In this document: one piece after another, positions 32,212 to 43,019 of the stretch
How positions within the stretch are numbered: position 1 is the first letter of the stretch
Layout: every line of letters starts with the position of its first letter
Origin: Amantichitinum ursilacus
GTDB taxonomy: Bacteria; Pseudomonadota; Gammaproteobacteria; Burkholderiales; Chitinibacteraceae
Length of the DNA: 64,000 bases
Direction: 5' to 3'
Assembly: GCF_001294205.1 (NCBI RefSeq)
Contig: NZ_LAQT01000032.1
Location: forward strand, 1-64,000
Position numbers and translations under genes: made by a program
The notes under the pieces: model-generated
Told to the model about the DNA's origin: nothing
What the model saw: the letters and a program-made list of their open reading frames with translations, nothing else
Database searches by the model: none

Positions 32212-32215
32212 TACT

Positions 32216-33505
32216 TCAAAATTCCCCGTGGCGCGTAAATATTTCCTTAGGCGCAATACCCAGCGCGACGGCCATTCCAACGCGCCATTCTTTTTCGATG
32301 CCTTTTAAAGCCAGTTCTTTGATTTCCGGCCACAGTTGCTCGGGGATGGCGATTACTCCATCGCCATCGGCAAAAATGAAATCGCCGTTTTTGACGGTCA
32401 CCCCACCGATATTGATCGGCATGTTCATTGCCCGAGTGGTGCCTTCAAATTTGATATCCACGCAGTAATGCCCCCGTGCAAACACCGGGAAGTCGAGCTT
32501 GGCCACATCATATTTGTCACGCGTTACGCCATCTACCACAGCACCCACCGCGCCCGCGCGCATGGCAAGTTGTGCATTCAGGTTGCCGAAATACGCATGA
32601 TCTGGCACCCGGTTTTCCACCATGATCACATCGCCGGGCCGCACAAACTGGTAGGTGTCGAGCGCGTCGTAGATGCCCTGCCACGACTCGTTTTCCTGCG
32701 GGCGGTCCAGCAACAATGTCTTCGCCCGGCCAAAAAAGCGTCCACCACCCATAATTTCTTTGGGCAGCACAAAATTCAGGCCCATTTCACGGGTGATGTC
32801 GGCAAGCATCGACGAGGTCAGGTAAGGAAACAAAGCGCCCAGGGCAAGGTTTTCCCGTGCGCGGGCGCCAGCGGCAATCGTCTCAGCCAATTGCAGATCT
32901 TCTGGCCAGTTCACGTCGACCACTTCGGTGGGGTCAAGCACGAACATAAGCGGATTGCTACCGAAACGTTTACCCGAGGCCAGTACAGATGCGCGAACGA
33001 TATAAAGCGACATTGCCTCAATGGTGACAGCCGGAAGATCGACGCTATTTGGAATCCGGCCGCGACCATACTCCGGGTTGCCGTCCTTCCACGTGTATTG
33101 CTTGCCTTGTGTGACAGCAACCAGCGAATCGTGATCAGGGCTAGCCAGTAAGGCGTCAATGGCGCGATTGAGCGTACCGGCGTCTACAAACGGCGCCGTG
33201 CAAAGTGCCTGGACATACAGGTCGGCCGTGCGCTGGCTGCATTCCCAGGCAAATAACTCGTGTCCGTCCGTTGCATTCGTGGCCAATTGCTCTGGTCGCT
33301 TCAAACGGCTTACCGGCAGGTCGGAAGCCAGATGTGCGATTTCGTCGCTATCAGTATCCAGTACCACTTCAGTAATGCGCTCACATTTCAAGAGCTGACG
33401 GAGCTTGCGCTTAAACAGGTATTCGCCGTCCAGCACACGTAAGTTCTTGTTCTGAATACGGTCGCTCGACCCTTTGGCCGGCACGAAGGCAACAATATTG
33501 ACCAC
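32216..33505 (-). CDS. Cytidylyltransferase-RraA-like aldolase fusion protein
   Basis: A 429-residue two-domain enzyme. Residues 1 to about 220 resemble CMP-sugar synthetases (NeuA/KdsB type): FVPAKGSSDRI at 7-17, VVLDTDSDEI, and DVNWPEDLQLAE near the domain end. Residues about 235-429 are RraA/HMG-aldolase-like, with NAQLAMRAGAVGAVVDG and the R329-D330 pair that binds substrate and metal in active members of the family. It may split or make a 2-keto acid and load it onto CMP, but this is inference. The start is GTG at 33505 (GGAG 6 bases upstream). An in-frame extension to 33568 is disfavoured. The next gene follows after 4 bases. Confidence 0.85.
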   Translation of the reverse strand: MVNIVAFVPAKGSSDRIQNKNLRVLDGEYLFKRKLRQLLKCERITEVVLDTDSDEIAHLASDLPVSRLKRPEQLATNATDGHELFAWECSQRTADLYVQALCTAPFVDAGTLNRAIDALLASPDHDSLVAVTQGKQYTWKDGNPEYGRGRIPNSVDLPAVTIEAMSLYIVRASVLASGKRFGSNPLMFVLDPTEVVDVNWPEDLQLAETIAAGARARENLALGALFPYLTSSMLADITREMGLNFVLPKEIMGGGRFFGRAKTLLLDRPQENESWQGIYDALDTYQFVRPGDVIMVENRVPDHAYFGNLNAQLAMRAGAVGAVVDGVTRDKYDVAKLDFPVFARGHYCVDIKFEGTTRAMNMPINIGGVTVKNGDFIFADGDGVIAIPEQLWPEIKELALKGIEKEWRVGMAVALGIAPKEIFTRHGEF

Positions 33506-33604
33506 TCTGATCTCCACTAAAAGGAGCGAAACGAGGGCATGCTTCCAAGCCAGCATCGTGCTGAACACGTATGTTTTGCTCTTATGCCACTCGTGTCGCT
33601 ATAG

Positions 33605-34867
33605 CTAAACCGGGGCGACCGGCTTCAGTTCGATATTTGCTGGTGAGTATACGTACCCAAGCACTTGGCGTTTTGAGACAACAGTAATTTTTCGTATCGG
33701 CCAGCGCTGATCGAGCTCGATTCGACTTTCCGAAATATCAGCGAGGCCGATATACAGAAAATATTCGCCAGCCGGTACGTTAAGCAAAAACCGATACGAC
33801 AAGGTTTGAATGCCGGGACTAAGGGCCAGATCAATGCCAGCGTAAAGATTGTTATCGCCCCAGACATCCACGCCTGCCTTGTTTTTTAGCGTAAAACCGC
33901 TCACGACTCGAGAAAACGATTTATGGCTATGGATGGTGGCGCGTATGTCCACCGCGTCACCAGCATGGAAAACCTGGCGCGGGTGGCCGTCGTCCCCAAG
34001 AAAATCAACGCTCAGGTACTCTGCCTCACGTGTACCCAAGCGGGTTTCACTGATGCCTTGCAGCTCGGATTGATAATTCACGGATACCTGTGGCACCGCG
34101 TGCAGGGGCGCTGCCACTGGCGCCACACCTGCTCGGGTCAGCGTTTCGTATTGTTTGACCACGGCCAATGGGTCATCACTGTCGATTAGCAATTGGCCGT
34201 GATCCAGCAGAATGGCGCGATCACAAAGCCGGATGATGCTGCCGGTATCATGCGATACAAACAAAATGGTCACACCGCGCGCTTGCAGTTCGCGCATGCG
34301 CAACATGCACTTGAGCTGAAAGCCGGCATCACCCACGGCCAACGCCTCGTCAACAATGAGGATATCGGGATCTACCTGTACCTGAACGGCAAATGCCAAC
34401 CGCACCATCATGCCGCTGGAATATGTTTTCACAGGCTGATCAATGAAATCACCGATATCGGCAAATTCCGCGATCGCCGAATAGCGATCCGCAATTTCCT
34501 GGCGACTCATGCCCAGCAAATTGCCGTACATGAAGACGTTCTCACGTCCAGTAAACTCGGGGTTGAACCCTGACCCCAGCTCCAGCAAAGCGGCGATGCG
34601 CCCGTTTGCAGTGATGTTGCCCATGGTTGGGTTGAGCGTGCCGCAAATCATTTGTAGCAATGTCGACTTGCCGCTGCCGTTGCGGCCCAGAATCCCGACC
34701 GTCTCGCCTTTGCCGATCTCAAACGACACCCCATTGACGGCCCAGAACTCGCGAAAAAACCGTTTACGTCCCCTCGCCATCATCTGCAGCAGTCGGTCGC
34801 GTGGTCGTTCGTATATGTGGTAGCACTTGCCGACGTGCTCGACAACGATGGCTGCTTCAGAGGACAT
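33605..34867 (-). CDS. wzt: Polysaccharide ABC exporter ATPase with C-terminal carbohydrate-binding domain (Wzt)
   Basis: A 420-residue ATPase. Walker A is GRNGSGKS at 61-68, the signature SSGMMVRLAF, and Walker B ILIVDEALAVGD. Residues about 260-420 form a beta-rich domain like Wzt-C, which in other O-antigen systems recognises the capped chain end. It powers export of the undecaprenyl-linked glycan with Wzm. The start at 34867 overlaps wzm by 11 bases. The presence of this domain suggests terminally modified chains. Confidence 0.93.
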   Translation of the reverse strand: MSSEAAIVVEHVGKCYHIYERPRDRLLQMMARGRKRFFREFWAVNGVSFEIGKGETVGILGRNGSGKSTLLQMICGTLNPTMGNITANGRIAALLELGSGFNPEFTGRENVFMYGNLLGMSRQEIADRYSAIAEFADIGDFIDQPVKTYSSGMMVRLAFAVQVQVDPDILIVDEALAVGDAGFQLKCMLRMRELQARGVTILFVSHDTGSIIRLCDRAILLDHGQLLIDSDDPLAVVKQYETLTRAGVAPVAAPLHAVPQVSVNYQSELQGISETRLGTREAEYLSVDFLGDDGHPRQVFHAGDAVDIRATIHSHKSFSRVVSGFTLKNKAGVDVWGDNNLYAGIDLALSPGIQTLSYRFLLNVPAGEYFLYIGLADISESRIELDQRWPIRKITVVSKRQVLGYVYSPANIELKPVAPV

Positions 34868-35675
34868 CGGCAAACCCCTTTCTGGTTTTCTGGAACCAGG
34901 CGAAACCAGCCCAAGCCACACAGAACGACGCGACGTATTGCGCAGCCAGCATGTTCCATGTTGGCCATTGACCCCAGATCATCACGTTGCGAGCTTGCTC
35001 GATAATCGGAACGAGCGGATTCAGGTTCAGCAATGCCCGGTACTCCGAAGGCAACGACGAAGCAGGATAAAAAATCGGAGACATGAACATAAGTACTGTA
35101 GTGAGCAACGCGGTCACTTGAGCGATATCGCGCAAATACACGCCCAACGCGGCCAATGCCCACGACACGCCAAGGGTAAACAGTAACAACGGCAATATGA
35201 CGAGAGGCAACAGCCAGATGGTCGCAGGGGGAACGCCGCGGCAAATAAAGTAAAAAAACAGCCAGACCAGAAAGCTGATCGCCATGTGGAAAAACGCGGC
35301 GCCCAAGTTGACCCAAGGCAGCATTTCCAGAGGGAAAATGACCTTTTTGACGTAGTTGGGATTAGCCAGAACCAGCGTCGGGGCTCGATTGATGCATTCT
35401 GCAAACAGGTTGAACACCATTAACCCGGCAAACAAGATCAATGCGAATTCGGATTTATCGCCGCTTGCGCCACTCCAACGGGCCTTGAATACCTCGCTGA
35501 ATACAAAGGTATAAACCGACAACATGAATACCGGGTTAAAGAAAGACCACATCAACCCCAATGCCGAACCGCGATAGCGGCCTACCACTTCGCGCCTGAT
35601 CAGCGCACTGACCAATCCCCGATGCCGCCACACGCCACGCGATAGTTCGAGCGGCGACGCCGAAAAATGCAACAT
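34857..35675 (-). CDS. wzm: Polysaccharide ABC exporter permease (Wzm)
   Basis: A 272-residue ABC-2 type inner-membrane permease with six helices and the family RREVVGRYRGSALGLMWSFFNPVFML motif after a cytoplasmic N-terminal stretch. Partner of Wzt. The ATG overlaps the rmlC stop by one base (TAATG), so translation is coupled. An upstream in-frame extension to 35756 would lie inside rmlC and is rejected. Confidence 0.93.
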   Translation of the reverse strand: MLHFSASPLELSRGVWRHRGLVSALIRREVVGRYRGSALGLMWSFFNPVFMLSVYTFVFSEVFKARWSGASGDKSEFALILFAGLMVFNLFAECINRAPTLVLANPNYVKKVIFPLEMLPWVNLGAAFFHMAISFLVWLFFYFICRGVPPATIWLLPLVILPLLLFTLGVSWALAALGVYLRDIAQVTALLTTVLMFMSPIFYPASSLPSEYRALLNLNPLVPIIEQARNVMIWGQWPTWNMLAAQYVASFCVAWAGFAWFQKTRKGFADVL

Positions 35676-36220
35676 TAAGCAAACACCTCGGCGTTTTGCC
35701 ACAAGGCGGCGGCCGCATCCTTGGCCGACAGCGCCGGTTCCCCGGTCAGTGGCCACGTAATAGCCAGTTGCGCGTCATTCCACAGCACGCTGCGTTCGTG
35801 CTCTTTAAACCAGTAATCCGTCGTCTTGTACAAAAACTCGGCGTAATCCGACGTCACCACAAACCCATGCGCGAAGCCTTCCGGCACCCACAGCTGGCGT
35901 TTGTTGTCGGCGCTGAGCGTTACGCCCACCCAGTGGCCAAATGTGGCCGACGATTTGCGCATGTCGACGGCGACGTCGTACACCTCGCCAGCAACCACGC
36001 GCACCAGTTTGCCTTGCGGGTGCTCAATCTGATAATGCAGGCCGCGCAATACGCCGCGGGCCGAGCGCGAGTGGTTGTCTTGCACAAACTGCACCGGGCG
36101 GCCGATGGCTTCTTCAAAGCGTTGCTGGTTAAAGCTTTCGTAGAAAAAGCCGCGGTCGTCGCCGAACACTTGCGGTTCGATGATCTTGACGTCCGGGATC
36201 GCGGTATCGATCACTTTCAT
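35675..36220 (-). CDS. rmlC: dTDP-4-dehydrorhamnose 3,5-epimerase
   Basis: Third step of dTDP-L-rhamnose synthesis. The 181-residue cupin has the family motifs EPQVFGDDRGFFYESF, QDNHSRSARGVLRGLHYQ and WVPEGFAHGF, with the catalytic His in LRGLHYQ. It starts 3 bases after the rmlA stop. The rml order here is B-D-A-C, as in many proteobacteria. Confidence 0.97.
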   Translation of the reverse strand: MKVIDTAIPDVKIIEPQVFGDDRGFFYESFNQQRFEEAIGRPVQFVQDNHSRSARGVLRGLHYQIEHPQGKLVRVVAGEVYDVAVDMRKSSATFGHWVGVTLSADNKRQLWVPEGFAHGFVVTSDYAEFLYKTTDYWFKEHERSVLWNDAQLAITWPLTGEPALSAKDAAAALWQNAEVFA

Positions 36221-36223
36221 TTT

Positions 36224-37105
36224 TTAATAAACCTTTTCTTTCAGCATACGCAGCAGGTACTGGCCATAGCCGTTCTTTTTAAGCGGTTGCGCCAGCCGTT
36301 CGATTTCGGCGGCGCTTACCCAGCCCGAGCGAAACGCAATTTCTTCGGGGCAGCACACTTTGAGGCCCTGGCGGTCTTCGATGGTATGAATAAACTGGCT
36401 GGCTTCCAGCATCGATTCGTGCGTGCCGGTGTCCAGCCAGGCATAGCCACGGCCCATGGTTTGCACGTCCAGTTGGCCAGCGCTGAGGTAGGCCGCGTTG
36501 ACGTCGGTAATTTCCAGCTCGCCGCGCGGCGAGGGTTTGATCGATTTGGCAATCTCCACGACTTTGTTGTCATAGAAATACAAACCAGTCACCGCGTAGT
36601 TGGATTTGGGCTCGGCGGGCTTTTCTTCCAGGCTGAGCGCATGGCCATCGGCGTCAAATTCCACCACGCCGTAGCGTTCCGGGTCATGCACGCGATAGGC
36701 AAATACCGTGGCGCCGCTCGGTTTGGCGGCGGCGTTTTGCAGCAGCTCAGCAAAGTCGTGGCCGTAGAAAATATTGTCGCCCAGCACCAGCGCGCAATCA
36801 TCATCACCGATAAATTGTTCGCCAATGATAAACGCCTGCGCCAGGCCATCCGGGCTGGCTTGCACTGCGTATTGCAGTTTGATGCCCCACTGGCTGCCGT
36901 CGCCCAGCAATTGCTCAAAGCGCGGCGTGTCTTGCGGGGTGGAGATCACCAGGATTTCGCGGATGCCCGCCAGCATCAATGCGCTGAGCGGGTAATAGAT
37001 CATCGGCTTGTCGTAGATGGGCAGCAGTTGTTTCGATACGGCCAGCGTGGCCGGGTACAGGCGGGTGCCGGAGCCGCCCGCCAGGATAATGCCTTTACGA
37101 GTCAT
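36224..37105 (-). CDS. rmlA: Glucose-1-phosphate thymidylyltransferase
   Basis: First step of the pathway, making dTDP-glucose. The 293 residues contain [35 protein letters not shown], the nucleotide- and sugar-binding start of RmlA, and the [13 protein letters not shown] loop. It lies 18 bases after rmlD. Confidence 0.97.
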   Translation of the reverse strand: MTRKGIILAGGSGTRLYPATLAVSKQLLPIYDKPMIYYPLSALMLAGIREILVISTPQDTPRFEQLLGDGSQWGIKLQYAVQASPDGLAQAFIIGEQFIGDDDCALVLGDNIFYGHDFAELLQNAAAKPSGATVFAYRVHDPERYGVVEFDADGHALSLEEKPAEPKSNYAVTGLYFYDNKVVEIAKSIKPSPRGELEITDVNAAYLSAGQLDVQTMGRGYAWLDTGTHESMLEASQFIHTIEDRQGLKVCCPEEIAFRSGWVSAAEIERLAQPLKKNGYGQYLLRMLKEKVY

Positions 37106-37123
37106 GTTCGTATTCCTTTTGTT

Positions 37124-38038
37124 TTAGCGATGCAGCAGCAGCGTTAGCACCTGGTCAACGCCCGCTTGCCACTGCGGCAGCGTCAGGCCAAAGGTGGCGC
37201 GCAGTTTTTGCGTATCCAGCCGCGAATTGGCCGGGCGTGGCGCGGGCAGCGGATAAGCGCTGGTCGGGATCGCTTCAATGCGCTCGGGCGTGGCTTTCAA
37301 GGCCACACCGGCTTGTTGCGCGGCGGCTGCCACATAGCGGGCATAGCCGTGCCAGCTGGTTTCGCCTTCGGCGGCCAGATGATAGGTGCCATACGGGTAC
37401 GCGGCCGGTTCATCGGTATGCAGATATTGCGCCACCAGTTGCGCGGTTACGTCGGCGATCAGGCTGGCGGCGGTGGGCGCGCCGATCTGGTCGGCCACAA
37501 TCTTCAGCGCGTCGCGCTCTTGCACCAGGCGCAGCGCGGTTTTCAAAAAGTTGGCGCCGTGTGCGCCGTATACCCAGCTGGTGCGCAGAATCAGATGGCG
37601 CGCATGCGCGGCGCGGATAGCGTCTTCGCCCGCCAGTTTGGTCTGGCCATAGACGGAACGAGGGGCAGTGGCGGCGTTCTCGGTATACGGCTCGGTCTGG
37701 TCGTCGCCTGCAAACACGTAATCGGTGGAGTAATGCACCAGCAATGCATTCAGCCGCGCCGCTTCTTCGGCCAGCACGCCGGGCGCGGCACCGTTGATGG
37801 CTTGCGCGGCGGCCTGGTCGGTTTCGGCTTTATCCACGGCGGTGTAGGCGGCTGGGTTAACGATCACGTCCGGCTGCAGGCGTTGCACCAGCGCGCGCAA
37901 AGCTTCGGGCTGCGACAAATCGCATTCGCTGCGATCCAGCGCCACCACGCGGCCCAGCACGGCCAGGCTGCGTTGCAGTTCAAAGCCGACCTGGCCGGTT
38001 TTGCCGGTAATCAGAATAAGAGGCAGATCACGCGCCAT
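37124..38038 (-). CDS. rmlD: dTDP-4-dehydrorhamnose reductase
   Basis: Last step, giving dTDP-L-rhamnose. A short-chain reductase-type protein of 304 residues with [11 protein letters not shown] as the NAD(P)-binding loop, [13 protein letters not shown], and [10 protein letters not shown] leading to the YGQTKLAGE (YxxxK) site. The ATG overlaps the end of rmlB by 11 bases. Confidence 0.96.
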   Translation of the reverse strand: MARDLPLILITGKTGQVGFELQRSLAVLGRVVALDRSECDLSQPEALRALVQRLQPDVIVNPAAYTAVDKAETDQAAAQAINGAAPGVLAEEAARLNALLVHYSTDYVFAGDDQTEPYTENAATAPRSVYGQTKLAGEDAIRAAHARHLILRTSWVYGAHGANFLKTALRLVQERDALKIVADQIGAPTAASLIADVTAQLVAQYLHTDEPAAYPYGTYHLAAEGETSWHGYARYVAAAAQQAGVALKATPERIEAIPTSAYPLPAPRPANSRLDTQKLRATFGLTLPQWQAGVDQVLTLLLHR

Positions 38039-39086
38039 ATTGCTGCGCCACCCAGTCGCGGTAGGCGCCGCTGGTTACATTGCCCACCCAGTCCTGGTTA
38101 TCCAGATACCACTGCACGGTTTTGCGGATGCCGGTCTCAAACGTCTCAGCGGGTTTCCAGCCCAGTTCGCGTTCCAGCTTGCGGGCGTCAATGGCGTAGC
38201 GCCGATCGTGGCCAGGGCGGTCTTGTACGTAGGTAATCTGGCTGGCGTAGGCCGCGCCATCAGCGCGCGGTTTGATCTCGTCCAGGATCGAACAAATGGT
38301 GTTCACCACGTCGAGGTTGGCTTTTTCATTCCAGCCGCCGACGTTGTAGGTCTCGCCCAGGCGGCCGTCTTGCAGCACGCGACGGATGGCGGAGCAATGG
38401 TCTTTTACATACAGCCAGTCGCGGATTTGCTGGCCATCGCCATAAATCGGCAGCGGTTTGCCAGCTAGTGCATTAAGAATAACCAGCGGAATCAGCTTCT
38501 CAGGAAAGTGATAAGGGCCGTAGTTATTGGAGCAATTGGTGGTTAGTACCGGCAGGCCGTAGGTGTGATGCCAGGCGCGGACCAGATGGTCCGATGCCGC
38601 TTTTGAGGCCGAGTACGGGCTGTTGGGCTCGTAACGGTTGGTCTCGGCAAACGGAGCATCGGTGGCGCTCAGCGTGCCGTACACCTCGTCGGTAGAAACA
38701 TGCAGAAAGCGGAATGCGGCTTTGTCATCGGCGGGCAGATCAGTCCAGTAGGCGCGCACGGCCTCCAGCAGATTGAAGGTGCCCACCACGTTGGTCTGGA
38801 TAAATTCGCCGGGGCCAGTGATGGAGCGATCGACATGCGATTCGGCAGCGAAATTGATCACGGCGCGCGGACGGTGTTCGGCCAGCAGCTTGCCCAACAC
38901 TTCGCGGTCGCCAATATCAGCGCGCACAAATACATGCGCCGGGTTCTGCGCCAGGCTTTTCAGCGTATCGGTGTTACCGGCATAGGTGAGCTTGTCCACG
39001 TTGATGACGGGTTCATCGCTCTGCGCCAGCCAGTCCAGCACGAAATTGCCGCCAATAAAGCCGGCACCACCAGTTACCAGAATCAT
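38028..39086 (-). CDS. rmlB: dTDP-glucose 4,6-dehydratase
   Basis: Second step of the pathway. The 352-residue extended SDR has [13 protein letters not shown] (NAD binding), HVSTDEVYG and [12 protein letters not shown] with the catalytic Tyr-Lys pair. It is the first gene of the long polysaccharide operon running to 23431; the promoter is presumably in 39087-39308, although no clear boxes were found. The rml genes have strongly GC-ending codons like the core genome, unlike the genes after wzm. Confidence 0.97.
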   Translation of the reverse strand: MILVTGGAGFIGGNFVLDWLAQSDEPVINVDKLTYAGNTDTLKSLAQNPAHVFVRADIGDREVLGKLLAEHRPRAVINFAAESHVDRSITGPGEFIQTNVVGTFNLLEAVRAYWTDLPADDKAAFRFLHVSTDEVYGTLSATDAPFAETNRYEPNSPYSASKAASDHLVRAWHHTYGLPVLTTNCSNNYGPYHFPEKLIPLVILNALAGKPLPIYGDGQQIRDWLYVKDHCSAIRRVLQDGRLGETYNVGGWNEKANLDVVNTICSILDEIKPRADGAAYASQITYVQDRPGHDRRYAIDARKLERELGWKPAETFETGIRKTVQWYLDNQDWVGNVTSGAYRDWVAQQYGA

Positions 39087-39308
39087 TTATTTACTCAAGC
39101 CATAAGAAAAGTAAGCAGAAGGCAGCCCCGGTAGCGGACTCGCCGTATCAGCCCGCGAGGGCCTTGCCGAAACCTGAACGCGCGATATTGTCTCAGAAGG
39201 CTTAAGCACTTCATAGCTGCGGACAGCGGCAATCCCTGGCATGCCGCATTGCAATATCCCGGGGGAGTGGCGCAGGCGTGGACCAGCCTGACTATTTTCT
39301 CCGGCAAA

Positions 39309-39923
39309 TCAAGTACTGGCGGGCAATTGCGCCGCCAGGTACAGCGCCAGCATCTGTTGTAGTTGTGCCAACACGGCGGGGCGGTGCGGCAGGTCGATTT
39401 CGTTGGTCAAGGCCACTGCCGTCTTCATGGTTTGCAGCACCACCGCGGCCATGGCTTCGAGCTGTTCGGTGTCCATGCCCGGCGCGTGCGGCCGTAAGAT
39501 TTCAGCAACATAGCGCCGCATATGCTTGCGGATGCCGGTGGCTTGTAAGGCGGGGCCGCGCTCACTTTCGGCCAGGCCGCCAAAGGCCGGATGGTCGGCG
39601 CGAAAGCGGATCAGCGTGGGAAACAGCTCGCTGGCCAACTGGTCGATGCGCCATTCGGGCGAGGCATCCTGCAGCGCCTGCATACGTTGATACAAAGCTT
39701 CGGCGTAACGCGCCAATACCGCATCGGCCACATGTTCTTTGGTGGGGAAGTACTGGTACAGCGATCCGATCGACGCCCCGGCGCGCGCCGCAATGGCGGT
39801 CATGGTGGCGGCGTCAAAGCCGTCTTCGGCAAAAACCTGCTGCGCCGCATCCAGCAATGCCGCCACGCGCAGGCGACCTTTCTCGCGTTGCGGTTGTCGC
39901 ACGGTTGCATTTTGTGAGGACAT
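39309..39923 (-). CDS. TetR-family transcriptional regulator
   Basis: A 204-residue repressor with an N-terminal helix-turn-helix (about 21-68: LLDAAQQVFAEDGFDAATMTAIAARAGASIGSLYQYF). The C-terminal part is a helical ligand-binding domain. ATG at 39923 is chosen (GGAG 9 bases upstream); an ATG two codons upstream is possible. It is divergent from yecD, and the spacer holds two inverted repeats that probably are its operators, so it likely represses itself and yecD. Confidence 0.9.
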   Translation of the reverse strand: MSSQNATVRQPQREKGRLRVAALLDAAQQVFAEDGFDAATMTAIAARAGASIGSLYQYFPTKEHVADAVLARYAEALYQRMQALQDASPEWRIDQLASELFPTLIRFRADHPAFGGLAESERGPALQATGIRKHMRRYVAEILRPHAPGMDTEQLEAMAAVVLQTMKTAVALTNEIDLPHRPAVLAQLQQMLALYLAAQLPAST

Positions 39924-39960
39924 CCTCATATACTCCGCGTTTGTGAGTTGATCCTCACAA
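39911..39960. promoter_or_regulatory. Paired inverted repeats, probable TetR operators
   Basis: 39941-39960 is TTGTGAG-N6-CTCACAA, a perfect 7-bp palindrome. 39915-39928 is TGAGGA-CA-TCCTCA, covering the start region of the tetR gene. Both share the TGTGAGGA/TCCTCACA core. They sit in the divergent control region between tetR and yecD. Confidence 0.65.
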
Positions 39961-40021
39961 TATTTTGTCTGTTATTCAATCCGCTGCCCCTTGGGCCAGC
40001 CCCTATTCTGAGGCCAGAACC

Positions 40022-40585
40022 ATGAATATCGATGCAAAAACCACAGCGCTTGTTCTGATCGATCTGCAAGACGGCATTCTGCCTTATGCCGGCGCCCACC
40101 CCGCCAGCCAGGTGCTGGACTTGTCCAACCAGCTGGCGCAGCGGTTTCGCGCGGCCGGTGCGCCGGTGGTGCGGGTGCGCGTGGGCTGGAGCGAGGATTA
40201 TGCCGAAGCGCTGAAGCAACCGGTGGACAGCGCGGCAGGCGGTGGCGCATTGCCCGCCAACTGGTGGGATGTCCCCGCGCAGCTGGAAACCAGCGCCAGC
40301 GACATCCAGATCACCAAACGCCAGTGGGGCGCGTTTTACGGCACCGATCTGGAACTGCAACTGCGCCGCCGCGGCATCAACACCATCGTGCTGGCGGGCA
40401 TCGCCACCAATATCGGCGTCGAATCGACCGCGCGCAACGCCTGGGAAATGGGCTTTGGCATTGTGCTGGCCGAAGACGCCTGCAGCGGCCCGAGCATGGA
40501 CATGCATCAGTTCGCCATCAAGAACATCTTTCCGCGCATCAGCCGCGTGCGCAGCACCGCTGAAATTCTGGCGGCGTTTGCTTAA
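40022..40585 (+). CDS. yecD: Isochorismatase-fold hydrolase, YecD-like
   Basis: A 187-residue alpha/beta hydrolase of the isochorismatase superfamily. D14 (LIDLQDG) and a Lys in [15 protein letters not shown] match two of the active-site positions. The usual catalytic Cys is replaced by Gly in [10 protein letters not shown], which is also the case in E. coli YecD, as recalled. So it is probably not a cysteine amidase; the reaction is unknown. ATG at 40022 is preceded by GAGG at 8 bases. Divergent from the TetR-family gene and likely its target. Confidence 0.85.
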   Translation: MNIDAKTTALVLIDLQDGILPYAGAHPASQVLDLSNQLAQRFRAAGAPVVRVRVGWSEDYAEALKQPVDSAAGGGALPANWWDVPAQLETSASDIQITKRQWGAFYGTDLELQLRRRGINTIVLAGIATNIGVESTARNAWEMGFGIVLAEDACSGPSMDMHQFAIKNIFPRISRVRSTAEILAAFA

Positions 40586-40705
40586 GCGACGCACGTCGTT
40601 ATTGCTTTAAACGTTCGACCGCCCGGTCAGAATGACAACCTCGGCCATCGCGCCGTCATGTCTGGCCGGGCATACTCGCGCCTCAGACTTTGCTGAAGGT
40701 TAGAG

Positions 40706-41911
40706 ATGCACGCACGTACCCATGCCCCCCTGACGCCCGCGCTGGTTGCGCTGATGGCGTTTACCACCGGCCTGGCCGTCGCCAGCAATTATTACGCGCA
40801 GCCGCTGCTGCATACCTTGTCGCAACATTTTCAGGTTTCCGCCGCGCATGTCGGGCTGATCGTCACCGTGGCGCAACTCAGTTACGCCACCGGCCTGATG
40901 CTGCTGGTGCCGCTGGGCGATCTGCTGGAACGCCGTCGCATGATCGTGACCATGCTGGTGCTGTCGGCCTGCGGCTTGTTGCTGACCGCCAGTGCGCCAT
41001 CGTTGGGATTGATTTTGGTGGGCACCGGCATCACCGCGCTGTTTTCGGTGGTGGCGCAAGTGTTGCTGCCGCTGGCGGCGACCATGGCGCAACCGCACGA
41101 ACGCGGCAAAGTGGTGGGCAGCATCATGAGCGGCCTGTTGCTGGGCATTTTGCTGGCGCGCACGGTGGCGGGCACGCTGTCGGCGCTGGGTGACTGGCGC
41201 ACCGTGTACTGGTGCGCAGCGGGCTTGATGCTGTTGACGGCCGCAGTGATGCGTTTGCGCCTGCCCAGCAGCCAGCAACATCTGGGGCTCAGCTATCCAG
41301 CCTTGTTGGGTTCGGTGCTGCAATTATTTGTGCAAGAACCGGTGTTCCGCCTGCGCGCTTTGTTGGGCGGCCTCAGCTTTAGCGTGTTCAGCGTGCTATG
41401 GACGTCGATGGCGTTTTTGCTGTCCAGCCCGCCTTGGCATTTTAGCGATGGCACGATCGGCTTGTTTGGCCTGGCGGGCGCGGCGGGCGCTTTGGCCGCC
41501 AATGGCGCGGGGCGGCTGGCGGATAAAGGCAAGGCGCAGTGGGTCACCACCGGTGGCTGGGTATTGCTGGGCCTGGCGTGGTTGCCGTTGGCGTTTGCGC
41601 AGCAATCACTGGTGGCGTTGGTGGTGGGCATTCTGGTGCTGGATCTGGCGGCGCAGGCGGTGCACGTCACCAACCAAAGCATGATTTATAGGCTGCGACC
41701 CGATGCGCGCAACCGGCTTACCGCCGGTTATATGACCAGCTATTTTATTGGCGGCGCGACCGGCTCGTTGTTGTCGGCCAGCGCATTCAATCTGGCAGGC
41801 TGGAACGGCGTGGTGGGCGTGGGCGCAACGCTCAGCGTCATCGGCTGGCTGGTGTGGCTGGTCGGCAGTCGCCGCGTGCCCAAACATGGGCATCATCCCG
41901 AAGCGCACTGA
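40706..41911 (+). CDS. Major facilitator superfamily transporter
   Basis: A 401-residue inner-membrane protein with about 12 helices. YYAQPLLHTLSQHFQVSAAHVGLIVTVAQLSYATGLMLLVPLGDLLERR includes the MFS loop signature GDLLERRR, typical of sugar or drug efflux members. It is probably a proton-coupled exporter; the substrate is unknown. It follows yecD by 120 bases and may share the TetR control. A terminator follows. Confidence 0.85.
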   Translation: MHARTHAPLTPALVALMAFTTGLAVASNYYAQPLLHTLSQHFQVSAAHVGLIVTVAQLSYATGLMLLVPLGDLLERRRMIVTMLVLSACGLLLTASAPSLGLILVGTGITALFSVVAQVLLPLAATMAQPHERGKVVGSIMSGLLLGILLARTVAGTLSALGDWRTVYWCAAGLMLLTAAVMRLRLPSSQQHLGLSYPALLGSVLQLFVQEPVFRLRALLGGLSFSVFSVLWTSMAFLLSSPPWHFSDGTIGLFGLAGAAGALAANGAGRLADKGKAQWVTTGGWVLLGLAWLPLAFAQQSLVALVVGILVLDLAAQAVHVTNQSMIYRLRPDARNRLTAGYMTSYFIGGATGSLLSASAFNLAGWNGVVGVGATLSVIGWLVWLVGSRRVPKHGHHPEAH

Positions 41912-41934
41912 GGGTTACTGATAGATAGCTGCAA

Positions 41935-41964
41935 TAAAAAACGGGGCGCGTGGCCCCGTTTTTT
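41935..41964. terminator. Bidirectional terminator between the MFS gene and hemB
   Basis: Stem ACGGGGC/GCCCCGT with 5-base loop, flanked by A-run (41935-41940) and T-run (41960-41964). Serves both convergent genes. Confidence 0.88.
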
Positions 41965-41981
41965 GCGTCCTGTGCATCCGC

Positions 41982-43019
<1,038 letters not shown>

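Noticed and set aside
20210-39086. Insertion sequence or prophage remnants in the polysaccharide locus
   Set aside because: No transposase, integrase or terminal inverted repeats found, despite the compositional shift.
39087-39308. JUMPstart/ops element or short gene upstream of rmlB
   Set aside because: A GGTAGCGG occurs only on the wrong strand for ops, and the 70-codon frame at 39095-39307 has no coding character.
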